Source: an uncultured Erysipelotrichaceae bacterium
GTDB lineage: Bacteria > Bacillota_I > Bacilli_A > Erysipelotrichales > Erysipelotrichaceae
Length of the DNA: 12,158 bases
Direction of reading: 5' to 3'
Assembly (NCBI GenBank): GCA_902795875.1
Contig: CADBND010000018.1
Span: 1 to 12,158 of the forward strand
Numbering within the stretch: the stretch's first letter is position 1; each line of letters begins with the position of its first letter. The position numbers were made by a program, and so were the translations under genes. This document shows positions 1 through 6,744 of this stretch, one piece after another. The notes under the pieces were generated by a model. The model had not been told where the DNA came from. It did no database searches and saw only the letters and a list, made by a program, of their open reading frames with translations.

Positions 1-2155
1 CCCGGAAACGGATCGTGATCTCCTGATTTGCGGAAATGGAACTGCCCGGCGCGACAGACTGTTCATATGCCACTCCGTAACCGTCCATCTTGATCGGCAG
101 TTTTGACAGATTCCAGTAGTTGATGACATCCTTTCTTGTCCAGCCGCTGAAATCCGGTACGGTCATACTGTTTCCGTCAGTAAGCAGGAAGACCTTCTGA
201 TAGGAATAGAGATCATCTTTATATTTCGGATACTGATCGATGACCTTTGTGCCATCCGATATCAGTATCACATCACTTTCCATTTCTGAAAGGATCTCCA
301 TGGCGCTGTTTATATCCTTCGACAGAAGCGAAGGCATATCGAAACGTTCCACATATCTTTGTGAGTCCTCCCCTTGCTCAGGAATGATGATGTTCTCTAA
401 AAGCGCAATGCGATCGACCAGATCCGGAATCGGTTTGATGTCGTAATTGTAATAGACTGTTTCCGGAGAAACATAAGCGAAATAGACCATGTATTCGGGA
501 TCTTCGTATGGGAAACCCAGCATACAGGAAATGATGTTCTGATCTTCCGCATATCCCCCATCCAAAGGGATCTCGGATGTGCCGGTCTTGCCCATGACGT
601 CGACCGTTTTGGCTGCATAATGCCGGCAGGTACCATCCGGCTCAGAAACGACTCTTCGCAGAAGATCCTGCATCTGTCTGGCGGTAGACTTCGAGATCGG
701 CGTTGAAACGACCTTTCTGCTGCCCTGATAGACGACAGTGTTTTTATTGGGATCGACGATCTTTTCAATGAAGTACGGTTTGACCATCTCCCCGTTTCCA
801 AATATCGCCGTATATGCCTGCAAGAGCTGCAGCATCGTCGTAGAAGAACCCTGGCCATATGTTGCTGTGATATCATCGACCGGTGAAAGTCCGTAGTTGG
901 TATATCCCGGTACTTCATCGATACCGTCCGAATTGACTCTCTGATAAAGATGATACCGTTTCAGATATTCTTCATAATTGCTGATACCTACATATTGTGA
1001 AAGAAGTGTCGCCGTTGCGACATTGCTGGAATAAATGAGTCCATAATCCAAAGGGATATCGCCCCACTCCAGACGGGAAACGTTGTAGATGCAGCCCAGC
1101 TGATCCCCCGCATAAGTCCTTCCTGTCGAAGCGGTATAACAGTAAGGAGAAGAATCAAAAGCCATATCCCCATCGTATACGCCGAGATCCATTGCTGCAG
1201 AATAGATGATCGCCTTCATGACAGAACCGGGCTCATAGGCAAGCTGTGAACCGTAATTGACCTGCACATCATCCGGCTTGAATTCATTTGGATCGAAGGA
1301 CGGTGTCTGTCCCCATGCCAGGATCTTGCCGGTCTTTATTTCTACGACAGCACCCCACGCTCTGGAAGCATTCTTTGCCTCCATTGTCGTATTCAAAGCG
1401 GAATTCAAAGCTTCCTGTATGGAAACATCCAGAGTCAGATATACATCGTATCCGTTTACCGCATTCAGAGTCTCTTCGTACATACCGGGAAGGATATAAC
1501 CGTGTTTATCCCTCTGATAGGAATGATAGCCATCGGTGCCCGAAAGCTCATCATTCAGATACGCTTCTATTCCCAGTTTTCCGATCAGTTTTCCGGTATT
1601 ATCAGATTGCGCAAAACCGACAAGCTGCGGTGAGAACATCTCACCATATGGATAATATCTCTTATAGGAATTGCGGAAATCGATTCCATGCAATCCGGCA
1701 ATGGCTTCGATCTGTTCCTTCTGTTCCTCACTGAGATTTCTTCCTGCAGCACCAAGTTCCACCTGATACAGATCCTGATTGGCAGTCAGTATGGAATAGA
1801 TATCTGCCGCATCCATTCCCAGGATAGGTGAAAGAGCCTGCGCAGTAAAAAGCGGATCATCGACATAAGCCACTTCATCTGATGAAGACAATCTGTCCTT
1901 GTCCAGATAACAGATGATGTCATAAGTCTTCAGATCCTGCGCAACGATCGAACCGGCACTGTCATAGATCACGCCTCTGGAGGCAAAGATCTTTTCTTCC
2001 ACATTGGAAACGGACTGTATATAGTTATCAAGTGAGGTATTGGAACGGATATGGACCTTCATGATCGTAACTAAAAAAACGTTGACGATCACCGCAAGGC
2101 TTATCCCCAACATTAAAAAATAGAGAAAACGAAGTGTATTATTACTTCGTTTCAT
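1..2155 (-). CDS. ftsI: Class B penicillin-binding protein (divisome transpeptidase, FtsI/PBP2B/PBP2x type) with two PASTA domains; 3' end outside window
   Basis: Septal peptidoglycan transpeptidase that cross-links stem peptides on the outer face of the membrane during division. I translated 718 codons from ATG 2155 with no stop, so the frame is open to the window edge. Visible parts: one signal-anchor helix (about residues 9-31); a pedestal/dimerisation region opening with SRGVIYDSAG (59-68); and a transpeptidase domain with all three active-site motifs, SVMK (nucleophile Ser311), SSN (376-378) and KTG (523-525). Two C-terminal PASTA domains follow (about 606-663 and 665-718), the first ending FLLTDG. 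The second PASTA looks nearly complete, so probably only a few residues are missing. The start is supported by GGAG 8 nt upstream, inside the end of ftsL, whose stop is 3 nt before this ATG. Position after ftsL argues for the division enzyme (pbpB in Bacillus, pbp2x in streptococci) rather than the sporulation paralogue SpoVD, but that assignment is inferred. Confidence 0.95.
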   Translation of the reverse strand, partial: MKRSNNTLRFLYFLMLGISLAVIVNVFLVTIMKVHIRSNTSLDNYIQSVSNVEEKIFASRGVIYDSAGSIVAQDLKTYDIICYLDKDRLSSSDEVAYVDDPLFTAQALSPILGMDAADIYSILTANQDLYQVELGAAGRNLSEEQKEQIEAIAGLHGIDFRNSYKRYYPYGEMFSPQLVGFAQSDNTGKLIGKLGIEAYLNDELSGTDGYHSYQRDKHGYILPGMYEETLNAVNGYDVYLTLDVSIQEALNSALNTTMEAKNASRAWGAVVEIKTGKILAWGQTPSFDPNEFKPDDVQVNYGSQLAYEPGSVMKAIIYSAAMDLGVYDGDMAFDSSPYCYTASTGRTYAGDQLGCIYNVSRLEWGDIPLDYGLIYSSNVATATLLSQYVGISNYEEYLKRYHLYQRVNSDGIDEVPGYTNYGLSPVDDITATYGQGSSTTMLQLLQAYTAIFGNGEMVKPYFIEKIVDPNKNTVVYQGSRKVVSTPISKSTARQMQDLLRRVVSEPDGTCRHYAAKTVDVMGKTGTSEIPLDGGYAEDQNIISCMLGFPYEDPEYMVYFAYVSPETVYYNYDIKPIPDLVDRIALLENIIIPEQGEDSQRYVERFDMPSLLSKDINSAMEILSEMESDVILISDGTKVIDQYPKYKDDLYSYQKVFLLTDGNSMTVPDFSGWTRKDVINYWNLSKLPIKMDGYGVAYEQSVAPGSSISANQEITIRFR

Positions 2156-2158
2156 TTT

Positions 2159-2458
2159 TTATTCTCCGTTGACTGAAATGATGTTGTCAGTCACCTGATC
2201 GAGATCAGCAGCTGTAGCAGCCGCATAGATCCTGTCCTTGTTTTCCAGATTGGAAATCTCGTATGTGAGACTCTGGTTCTGAGACTTCAGAACAGCAAGT
2301 TCATCATTCATCGTCTGGATCTTCATAGCCAGATTCGTGTTGATCGTGTTGACAAGAAGAGAACTCAAAAGCCATGCGAACAAGGAGAGTGTAAAAAAGA
2401 TGATCGCAAAACCTTGCAGAGTGAGTTTTCTTCTTTTTTTGTTATCTTTCCTTGTCAT
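2159..2458 (-). CDS. ftsL: Cell division protein FtsL
   Basis: A small bitopic divisome protein that, with DivIC/FtsB, bridges early and late division proteins and activates the septal synthase. At 99 residues it has the expected shape: a short, very basic cytoplasmic N-terminus (KKRRK at 7-11), one membrane helix (about 16-37), then an extracytoplasmic heptad-like stretch (about 44-75, MNDELAVLKSQNQSLTYEI) that fits the family's coiled coil. FtsL sequences are poorly conserved, so the name rests on size, topology and position between rsmH and the PBP. It overlaps the end of rsmH by 17 bp. A GAGGGG about 12 nt upstream of ATG 2458 could serve as the ribosome-binding site, otherwise translation is probably coupled to rsmH. 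Confidence 0.85.
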   Translation of the reverse strand: MTRKDNKKRRKLTLQGFAIIFFTLSLFAWLLSSLLVNTINTNLAMKIQTMNDELAVLKSQNQSLTYEISNLENKDRIYAAATAADLDQVTDNIISVNGE

Positions 2459-3356
2459 ATACTTTCTTTACCCCTCTTATGATCGCGCTCTTTGCGCGTC
2501 GATTGGCCTCTATCTCTTCTTCGTCGGCCTTGTCCCCATGATTCAGCAGGATGTATCTCGCCTTTTCGATCTCCTCGGGTCGAAGGGCGATCCGCTTGTC
2601 GTCATTTACTGTGCTCAATGCTTTGAAACAATGTTTCACCAGCTTGTCTTCCAGCGAATGAAATGTAATGATGACGAGTTTTCCATTGACATTCAGTATC
2701 TCGTCGAATCGACTCAGGAAACTTTTCAATGAATCCAGTTCATGATTCACTTCGATCCTTATTGCCTGGAATGTCTGTTTTGCTGGATGTCCCTTCTTGG
2801 AAAGGACCTTTGCCGGCAAAGCACTTTTGATGACATCTACCAGCTGCATCGTCGTATCGATCGGTCGGTTTTCAACGATCTCTGCGGCGATCCTTCTGGC
2901 ATTTCTCTCTTCGCCATATTGCCACAGGATCCTAGCGAGTTCTTCTTGAGGATACTCATTGATGACCTGATAGGCACTCAGTTCATCTTCTCTGTTCATC
3001 CGCATGTCCAGCGGTCCGTCGTAACGGTAAGAGAAGCCTCTTTCCGCCTCATCGAACTGCGGTGACGAGACCCCCAGATCAAGCAAGATCCCATCCACAT
3101 GGCAGATATATTTATTCATATTCATGAAGTTGTCATGGATATAAACAACATTTTCGTGATCTTTCAGATTCTGCTTACATTCATCGATTGCTTCCTCATC
3201 CAGATCGAAACAGTACAGCTTTCCATTTCCGAGTCTGTCCAGGATCAGCTTGGAATGGCCTCCTCTTCCCAATGTGCCGTCGACATAAATACCGCCGTCT
3301 TTCACATCCAGAAGTTCGATCGCCCTTTCCGGCATGACCGGTATGTGCTTACTCAT
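2442..3356 (-). CDS. rsmH: 16S rRNA (cytosine-1402-N4)-methyltransferase RsmH (MraW)
   Basis: SAM-dependent enzyme that methylates N4 of C1402 in the 16S rRNA P site, tuning initiation and decoding fidelity. The protein has 304 residues, close to the usual 310. It starts SKHIPVMPERAIELL, typical of the family, and has the SAM-binding loop DGTLGRGGHS (26-35), the motif DLGVSSPQFD (93-102), the conserved RGFSYRYDGPLDMRM (106-120), QTFQAIRIEVN (194-204) and FHSLEDKLVK (232-241), with NRRAKSAIIR near the C-terminus. No key residue is missing. ATG 3356 overlaps the mraZ stop by 8 bp (ATGAGTAA) and has no Shine-Dalgarno, so translation is probably coupled to mraZ. It is the second gene of the operon headed by the MraZ operator. 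Confidence 0.98.
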   Translation of the reverse strand: MSKHIPVMPERAIELLDVKDGGIYVDGTLGRGGHSKLILDRLGNGKLYCFDLDEEAIDECKQNLKDHENVVYIHDNFMNMNKYICHVDGILLDLGVSSPQFDEAERGFSYRYDGPLDMRMNREDELSAYQVINEYPQEELARILWQYGEERNARRIAAEIVENRPIDTTMQLVDVIKSALPAKVLSKKGHPAKQTFQAIRIEVNHELDSLKSFLSRFDEILNVNGKLVIITFHSLEDKLVKHCFKALSTVNDDKRIALRPEEIEKARYILLNHGDKADEEEIEANRRAKSAIIRGVKKVYDKER

Positions 3357-3786
3357 TGTTCAACAGATCGCTGAGATTTTCGGCAACTTCCTCAAAACTC
3401 TGTGAAGCTGTCGTATAGTATTCTTCCCAAGCATCCTTGTCCCAGATCTCGATATGATCATTGGCGCCGATGATAACACATTCCTTGGTGATATTCACCG
3501 GTTTGGAAAGGAAGGACGGGATCTGAATACGTCCCTGATTGTCGAGCGTACATTCGGTGGCTGTACTTGTCAGCATCCTGATATACTGACGGGCAGCCTT
3601 CTTGGTCGTCGGCAGTTTATCGATCTCCTCAAACAACTTGTCCCACTGTTTGAGCGAATAGATCGTCAGACATCCGTCGAGACCTCTGGTCAGGATAAAA
3701 GTCGCATTGAGTTCATCCCTGAACCTGCTGGGAATGATGATCCGGCCTTTGGAATCCAGATTATGTTGGTATTCACCTATGAACAT
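3349..3786 (-). CDS. mraZ: Transcriptional regulator MraZ
   Basis: DNA-binding regulator that heads the division and cell-wall cluster and usually controls its own operon by binding tandem TGG-type boxes. The 145-residue protein has the duplicated SpoVT/AbrB-like fold, each half marked by the family signature: DSKGR at 11-15 and DNQGR at 82-86, each followed by I-x-I-P. The start MFIGEYQHNLDSKGR matches the family N-terminus, fixing ATG 3786. There is no properly spaced Shine-Dalgarno: a GTGGGAT box of the operator directly abuts the start codon. Four such boxes with 10-bp spacing lie just downstream of the promoter, so autoregulation is very likely. The last 8 bp overlap rsmH. Confidence 0.98.
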   Translation of the reverse strand: MFIGEYQHNLDSKGRIIIPSRFRDELNATFILTRGLDGCLTIYSLKQWDKLFEEIDKLPTTKKAARQYIRMLTSTATECTLDNQGRIQIPSFLSKPVNITKECVIIGANDHIEIWDKDAWEEYYTTASQSFEEVAENLSDLLNNE

Positions 3787-3823
3787 ATCCCACTTTTACC
3801 CACAATGTACCACTTTCTACCAC
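3787..3823 (-). promoter_or_regulatory. MraZ operator: four GTGG boxes at exact 10-bp spacing
   Basis: On the minus strand GTGG occurs four times, beginning at 3823, 3813, 3803 and 3793, so the period is exactly 10 bp (one helical turn). The two boxes nearest the gene are extended to GTGGG. Tandem TGGG-N boxes of this period upstream of mraZ are the known binding sites of the oligomeric MraZ ring in E. coli and other bacteria. The array begins directly after the predicted -10 and ends against the mraZ start codon, so bound MraZ should block promoter clearance. Confidence 0.88.
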
Positions 3824-3824
3824 T

Positions 3825-3853
3825 ATTATTTCATTTTGAACCCCAATTGTAAA
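3825..3853 (-). promoter_or_regulatory. Sigma-A type promoter of the mraZ-rsmH-ftsL-PBP operon
   Basis: Minus-strand TTTACA (3853-3848; 5 of 6 matches to TTGACA), a 17-bp spacer, then AATAAT (3830-3825; 5 of 6 matches to TATAAT). This predicts a transcription start near 3818 and a leader of about 32 nt made almost entirely of MraZ boxes. The -35 touches the foot of the upstream hairpin (3853-3884). Confidence 0.65.
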
Positions 3854-3884
3854 GAAAAAGTGCAGGATTTCCTGCACTTTTTCT
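3853..3884. terminator. Perfect 14-bp stem hairpin, probable second terminator before mraZ
   Basis: Arms 3853-3866 and 3871-3884 are perfectly complementary with a 4-nt loop. The GTGCAGG/CCTGCAC core is flanked by A and T runs on both sides, so it could act in either direction. It lies after the stronger rpmF terminator and before the mraZ promoter, probably as a back-up insulator. Confidence 0.65.
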
Positions 3885-3920
3885 ATTATCCGGATATAAA
3901 TTGAAGTTAATTCAGGCAAG

Positions 3921-3944
3921 AAAAAAAGAAGATCGCTCTTCTTT
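3921..3944 (-). terminator. Rho-independent terminator of yceD-rpmF
   Basis: Read on the minus strand: AAAGAAGA, loop GCGA, TCTTCTTT, then TTTT, giving a perfect 8-bp stem and a seven-T run overlapping its 3' arm. It begins about 10 nt after the rpmF stop codon, the usual place for an intrinsic terminator. Confidence 0.85.
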
Positions 3945-3953
3945 CTTCAAAAA

Positions 3954-4103
3954 CTATTTTGCACCGCAATTGGGGCATGCACGATGAGCCAGCTTGTATT
4001 CACCGCATGACGGGCACTTGACCAGCGTCGGCGGCATCAATTTATAATGGGTTCTTCTCTTCGCTTTGCGTGTTTTTGAATTTCTTCTTTGCTGAACTGC
4101 CAT
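3954..4103 (-). CDS. rpmF: 50S ribosomal protein bL32
   Basis: A small zinc-ribbon protein of the large ribosomal subunit. I read 49 residues beginning MAVQQRRNSKTRKAKRRTH, the standard bL32 N-terminus, then CPSC (30-33) and CPNC (43-46), the four cysteines that bind zinc, and a terminal GAK. It is therefore the zinc-containing (C+) form rather than the cysteine-free paralogue some Firmicutes use under zinc starvation. A strong GAGGAGG lies 10 nt upstream of ATG 4103, inside the last codons of yceD, whose stop is 2 nt away. The yceD-rpmF pairing is widely conserved. Transcription most likely comes from the yceD promoter and ends at the hairpin just downstream. Confidence 0.97.
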   Translation of the reverse strand: MAVQQRRNSKTRKAKRRTHYKLMPPTLVKCPSCGEYKLAHRACPNCGAK

Positions 4104-4105
4104 TT

Positions 4106-4600
4106 CTAATCATCCTCCTCGAATCTGTATTCTTTAAGCTTCTGTAACCGCGGATCGATCTCGTCTTTTTTGGACGCGATGTAGTCTTCTTCGGATACAA
4201 AAGACCAACCATCCCCTCTAGAATACTCTATTTTTTCTTTTTTTACAACTTTTATCGGAACTTCAGGAAAAACGATATAAAGGACCAGTTCTTCCAGTTC
4301 TTTGTTCTGATCAAGAAAGAATCCATCCTCATCCGGTTTGTGCACCACCTTGTCTTCTTCGTGAAGATCGAAAGGCACTTCCACATCTTCCAGGGTGACT
4401 GCACAGGGACAGATCATGTTCCCTTTCAGATCATATTCGATACGCAGTTCATCCGAAGCATCGTAATAGAAAACGATGCTGCCTTTCACCTTTTCCAGTC
4501 TTCTGAGATAAACGTTGTTATCGACTTCGTACCTGTCGATATCGACAGGATAGACCTTCTGTGCTGCGATATTGATCAGATCTTTGAGGTATATCTTCAT
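4106..4600 (-). CDS. yceD: YceD family protein (DUF177), large-subunit/23S rRNA biogenesis factor
   Basis: A 164-residue member of the DUF177 family, nearly always encoded beside rpmF and implicated in 23S rRNA accumulation or ribosome assembly. Visible family traits are the paired cysteines in NMICPCAVTLEDVEVPF and an acidic C-terminal half ending KLKEYRFEEDD. The molecular activity is not established from sequence. Homologues usually start as MKIYLKDL does here, which puts the start at ATG 4600; in-frame Met codons further upstream lie inside tmcAL on the other strand. No Shine-Dalgarno precedes ATG 4600, but a consensus TATAAT sits exactly 6 nt upstream, so the mRNA is probably leaderless. 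It shares its 22-bp upstream region with the divergent tmcAL. Confidence 0.88.
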   Translation of the reverse strand: MKIYLKDLINIAAQKVYPVDIDRYEVDNNVYLRRLEKVKGSIVFYYDASDELRIEYDLKGNMICPCAVTLEDVEVPFDLHEEDKVVHKPDEDGFFLDQNKELEELVLYIVFPEVPIKVVKKEKIEYSRGDGWSFVSEEDYIASKKDEIDPRLQKLKEYRFEEDD

Positions 4601-4606
4601 ACCGCT

Positions 4607-4616
4607 ATTATATAAT
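4607..4616. promoter_or_regulatory. Shared palindromic divergent -10 for yceD (-) and tmcAL (+)
   Basis: ATTATATAAT is its own reverse complement and gives a perfect TATAAT on each strand (plus 4611-4616; minus 4612-4607). Each hexamer lies exactly 6 nt from the start codon it faces (GTG 4623 and ATG 4600), so transcription should begin at or next to the first base of each codon. The dyad axis (4611.5) is equidistant from both starts. I see no convincing -35 on either side (a weak CTGTCG 17 bp upstream for the minus direction). Confidence 0.7.
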
Positions 4617-4622
4617 ATTCTT

Positions 4623-5723
4623 GTGAAAACGACAGGTATCATCGTAGAATACAATCCGTTCCACAACGGACATGACCATCATATTCAGGAAACACTCAGG
4701 ATAAGCCAGCCTGATGTTCTTGTTGCCTGCATGTCCGGCGATTTCAATCAACGCGGAGATATCTCCATAATCAATAAATATGATAAGACCAAAGCCGCTC
4801 TTGAACACGGTGTGAATCTGGTCGTGGAACTGCCCTATATCTGCACCGTTCAGAATGCCTATGTATTCGGAAAAAGCGCTGTACACATTCTAGACATGCT
4901 GGGGATCGATGAACTTGTGTTCGGATCGGAGACCAACGATCTGAAAGAACTCAGGAAATATGCGGAACTTGAGATCGATGTCACCAGACTAAAACAACTG
5001 CTTCACGACGGAAATTCCTATCCCAAGTCTTATGGATTGTTGAGCGGTTCTCTTTATCCCAACGATATGCTTGCGGTAACTTATCTCAAAGCCATGAAAG
5101 ATACGTCGATCAAGCCTATCAGTATCCAAAGAACGAACGGCTATCTTTCCGAAGAACTCGGTCTCATCGCATCGGCGACAGCCATACGCAAAGCTGTTCA
5201 GGAAGGAAAAGACGTATCCATCGCAACCGATATCCAGATTCCCGAACCTCTTTTCAACAAAGACCTGTATCCCTATATCCGGCGTCTTCTTTTCACGATG
5301 AGCCCGCAGGAACTTTCTTCGATCTTCATGGTATCCGAAGGCATCGAGAACCTATTAAAACAGAACGCGGTCCGACATGATGATTACGAAGATTTCATCG
5401 AAGCATCACTGTCCAGACGCTATACGCGTTCACGTATTCAAAGGATCTTACTTCATATCGCCAATCATGTTACAAAAAACGAAGTTGCAGGCATTCCGGA
5501 ATATCCTGACTATGTGCGGGTCCTCGGCTTCGATGAGAAAGGCAGACAGCTTCTTAAAAAGCTTAAAGAAGATGTCAATATCGTGACCTTATTCAAAAAC
5601 ATCCCCGAGCCTTATAAGCAGATCGAATGGAAAACCAGCCTGCTCTATGCATCACTTCTAAAAGATCCCCGGGCGTACATCAAAAGACAGCTTCAGGGAC
5701 CTGTCATCATCAATAAAGAATAA
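4623..5723 (+). CDS. tmcAL: tRNA(Met) cytidine acetate ligase TmcAL (YlbM)
   Basis: ATP-dependent ligase that uses acetate to make N4-acetylcytidine at the wobble position 34 of elongator tRNA-Met, securing AUG decoding. The 366-residue protein opens KTTGIIVEYNPFHNGHDHH, containing the nucleotidyltransferase HxGH motif (H14-N-G-H17), followed by MSGDFNQRGD (38-47) and VVELPY, all typical of YlbM/TmcAL. The start is GTG 4623, because it aligns with the family N-terminus (a few residues before GIIVEYNPFHNGH); the frame is open to a TTG at 4572, but that extension overlaps yceD and is unlike the family. No Shine-Dalgarno is visible, and a TATAAT ends 6 nt before the GTG. It is the only plus-strand gene here. 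The stop codon forms part of the terminator stem. Confidence 0.95.
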   Translation: MKTTGIIVEYNPFHNGHDHHIQETLRISQPDVLVACMSGDFNQRGDISIINKYDKTKAALEHGVNLVVELPYICTVQNAYVFGKSAVHILDMLGIDELVFGSETNDLKELRKYAELEIDVTRLKQLLHDGNSYPKSYGLLSGSLYPNDMLAVTYLKAMKDTSIKPISIQRTNGYLSEELGLIASATAIRKAVQEGKDVSIATDIQIPEPLFNKDLYPYIRRLLFTMSPQELSSIFMVSEGIENLLKQNAVRHDDYEDFIEASLSRRYTRSRIQRILLHIANHVTKNEVAGIPEYPDYVRVLGFDEKGRQLLKKLKEDVNIVTLFKNIPEPYKQIEWKTSLLYASLLKDPRAYIKRQLQGPVIINKE

Positions 5724-5756
5724 AAGTACATCTTCATGAAAGATGTACTTTTATTC
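5718..5756. terminator. Bidirectional terminator between convergent tmcAL and dusB
   Basis: Arms 5718-5734 and 5740-5756 form a perfect 17-bp stem with a 5-nt loop. A/T runs flank the GTACATCTT core on both sides, so either strand yields a hairpin followed by U residues. The tmcAL stop (5721-5723) lies in the left arm; the dusB stop is 8 nt from the right arm. Confidence 0.85.
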
Positions 5757-5763
5757 AGTCTAG

Positions 5764-6744
5764 TCAATGTTCCCCGTTCTCCAGAAAAGCCTTATATTCC
5801 GATAAGATCCTTTGAAGATCTTCCATCGAGGTCATGTGTGACATCTTTTCCTTATAGGTGGTCGAATCGTAAAGACCTGAGATATAATGCGGTGCCAGAC
5901 CGCGCATCTCCGAGATTGCCATCTTCTCCCCCTTCAAATCTATCAGCATGCGGGCATGTTGAAGACAATAATCAAATCGATCGAAAACGGAAGATACGCT
6001 GTTTTCTTTTCCGTTAAGATGATCATCGATCTCCTTGATCAGGAAGGGGTTCCCTACCAGCCCCCTGCCGATCATAACACCGTCACAATCCGTCTGTTTT
6101 TTCATGTCGAGGAAATCTTCAAGTGTTTTCACATCGCCATTGCCAATCACCGGAATGGAGAGTTCCTTTTTCAAAAGAGCGATATGGCTCCAGTCGGAAT
6201 GTCCCTCATACATCTGTGACCTGGTTCGGGCATGCAAGGCGATCGCACTGACTCCAACATCCTGCAATTTCCTGGACAGAGAAAGATAATTCATATTCTG
6301 TCTGTCCCAGCCCAACCGCATCTTTACCGTAACCGGTTTGTCCACGGCCTCCACGATCTTTTTTACGATATGGACGGTGTTTTCCTCATCTTTCATCATC
6401 GCAGAGCCGGCTCCGGTCTTAACGACCTTGTTTACCGGACAGCCCATATTGATATCGATAAGGTCACATCCGGTCTGTTTATCCAGTACCTGCGCCGCAT
6501 AGACCATAGATGTCGCTTCACTTCCAAACAGCTGTAAAGAAACAGGATGGATGTCATCCGCTACCTTAAGCATTTCCATCGTCTTTGCATTCCCGTAGAA
6601 GATCGCCTTGTCCGATACCATCTCCGTATAGACCAGACCTGCGCCGAAACGGAAACAGAGCTGCCTGAACGCATCGTTGGTGATACCGGCCATCGGAGCC
6701 ACGATCACGGGACTTTCTATGATCCTATCCCTTATCTGAAACAT
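5764..6744 (-). CDS. dusB: tRNA-dihydrouridine synthase (DusB family)
   Basis: FMN- and NADPH-dependent enzyme that reduces specific uridines in tRNA to dihydrouridine, loosening D-loop structure. The 326-residue protein is of normal family length. Visible are the TIM-barrel start PVIVAPMAGITNDAFR (12-27), the catalytic cysteine C102 in INMGCPVNKV, K141 and H171 (in HARTR) of the flavin/substrate site, and the FMN phosphate-binding GNGDV (201-205) and IGRG (225-228). Firmicutes Dus proteins beside hslO or the ftsH cluster are usually named DusB; which uridine is modified cannot be read from the sequence. ATG 6744 overlaps the hslO end by 20 bp, with only a weak GGA nearby, so translational coupling is likely. 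The gene runs convergent to tmcAL, another tRNA modification gene. Confidence 0.95.
   Translation of the reverse strand: MFQIRDRIIESPVIVAPMAGITNDAFRQLCFRFGAGLVYTEMVSDKAIFYGNAKTMEMLKVADDIHPVSLQLFGSEATSMVYAAQVLDKQTGCDLIDINMGCPVNKVVKTGAGSAMMKDEENTVHIVKKIVEAVDKPVTVKMRLGWDRQNMNYLSLSRKLQDVGVSAIALHARTRSQMYEGHSDWSHIALLKKELSIPVIGNGDVKTLEDFLDMKKQTDCDGVMIGRGLVGNPFLIKEIDDHLNGKENSVSSVFDRFDYCLQHARMLIDLKGEKMAISEMRGLAPHYISGLYDSTTYKEKMSHMTSMEDLQRILSEYKAFLENGEH

Noticed and set aside
397..1173. Open frames on the minus strand at 397-918 and 988-1173 that might be separate genes
   Set aside because: They lie in a different frame inside the PBP gene, whose own uninterrupted frame carries all three transpeptidase motifs.
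3787..3823. A short tandem repeat that could suggest a CRISPR fragment or minisatellite
   Set aside because: Only a 4-5 base core repeats at 10-bp intervals, and its position before mraZ matches MraZ boxes.
2337..3852. Several plus-strand open frames opposite rsmH and mraZ (for example 2337-2732 and 3454-3852)
   Set aside because: Antisense shadows of well-conserved genes; no recognisable domains, no Shine-Dalgarno, composition unlike the real genes.
4572..4622. An upstream TTG start for tmcAL at 4572
   Set aside because: It would overlap yceD on the other strand and add residues before a motif that normally begins near residue 5.
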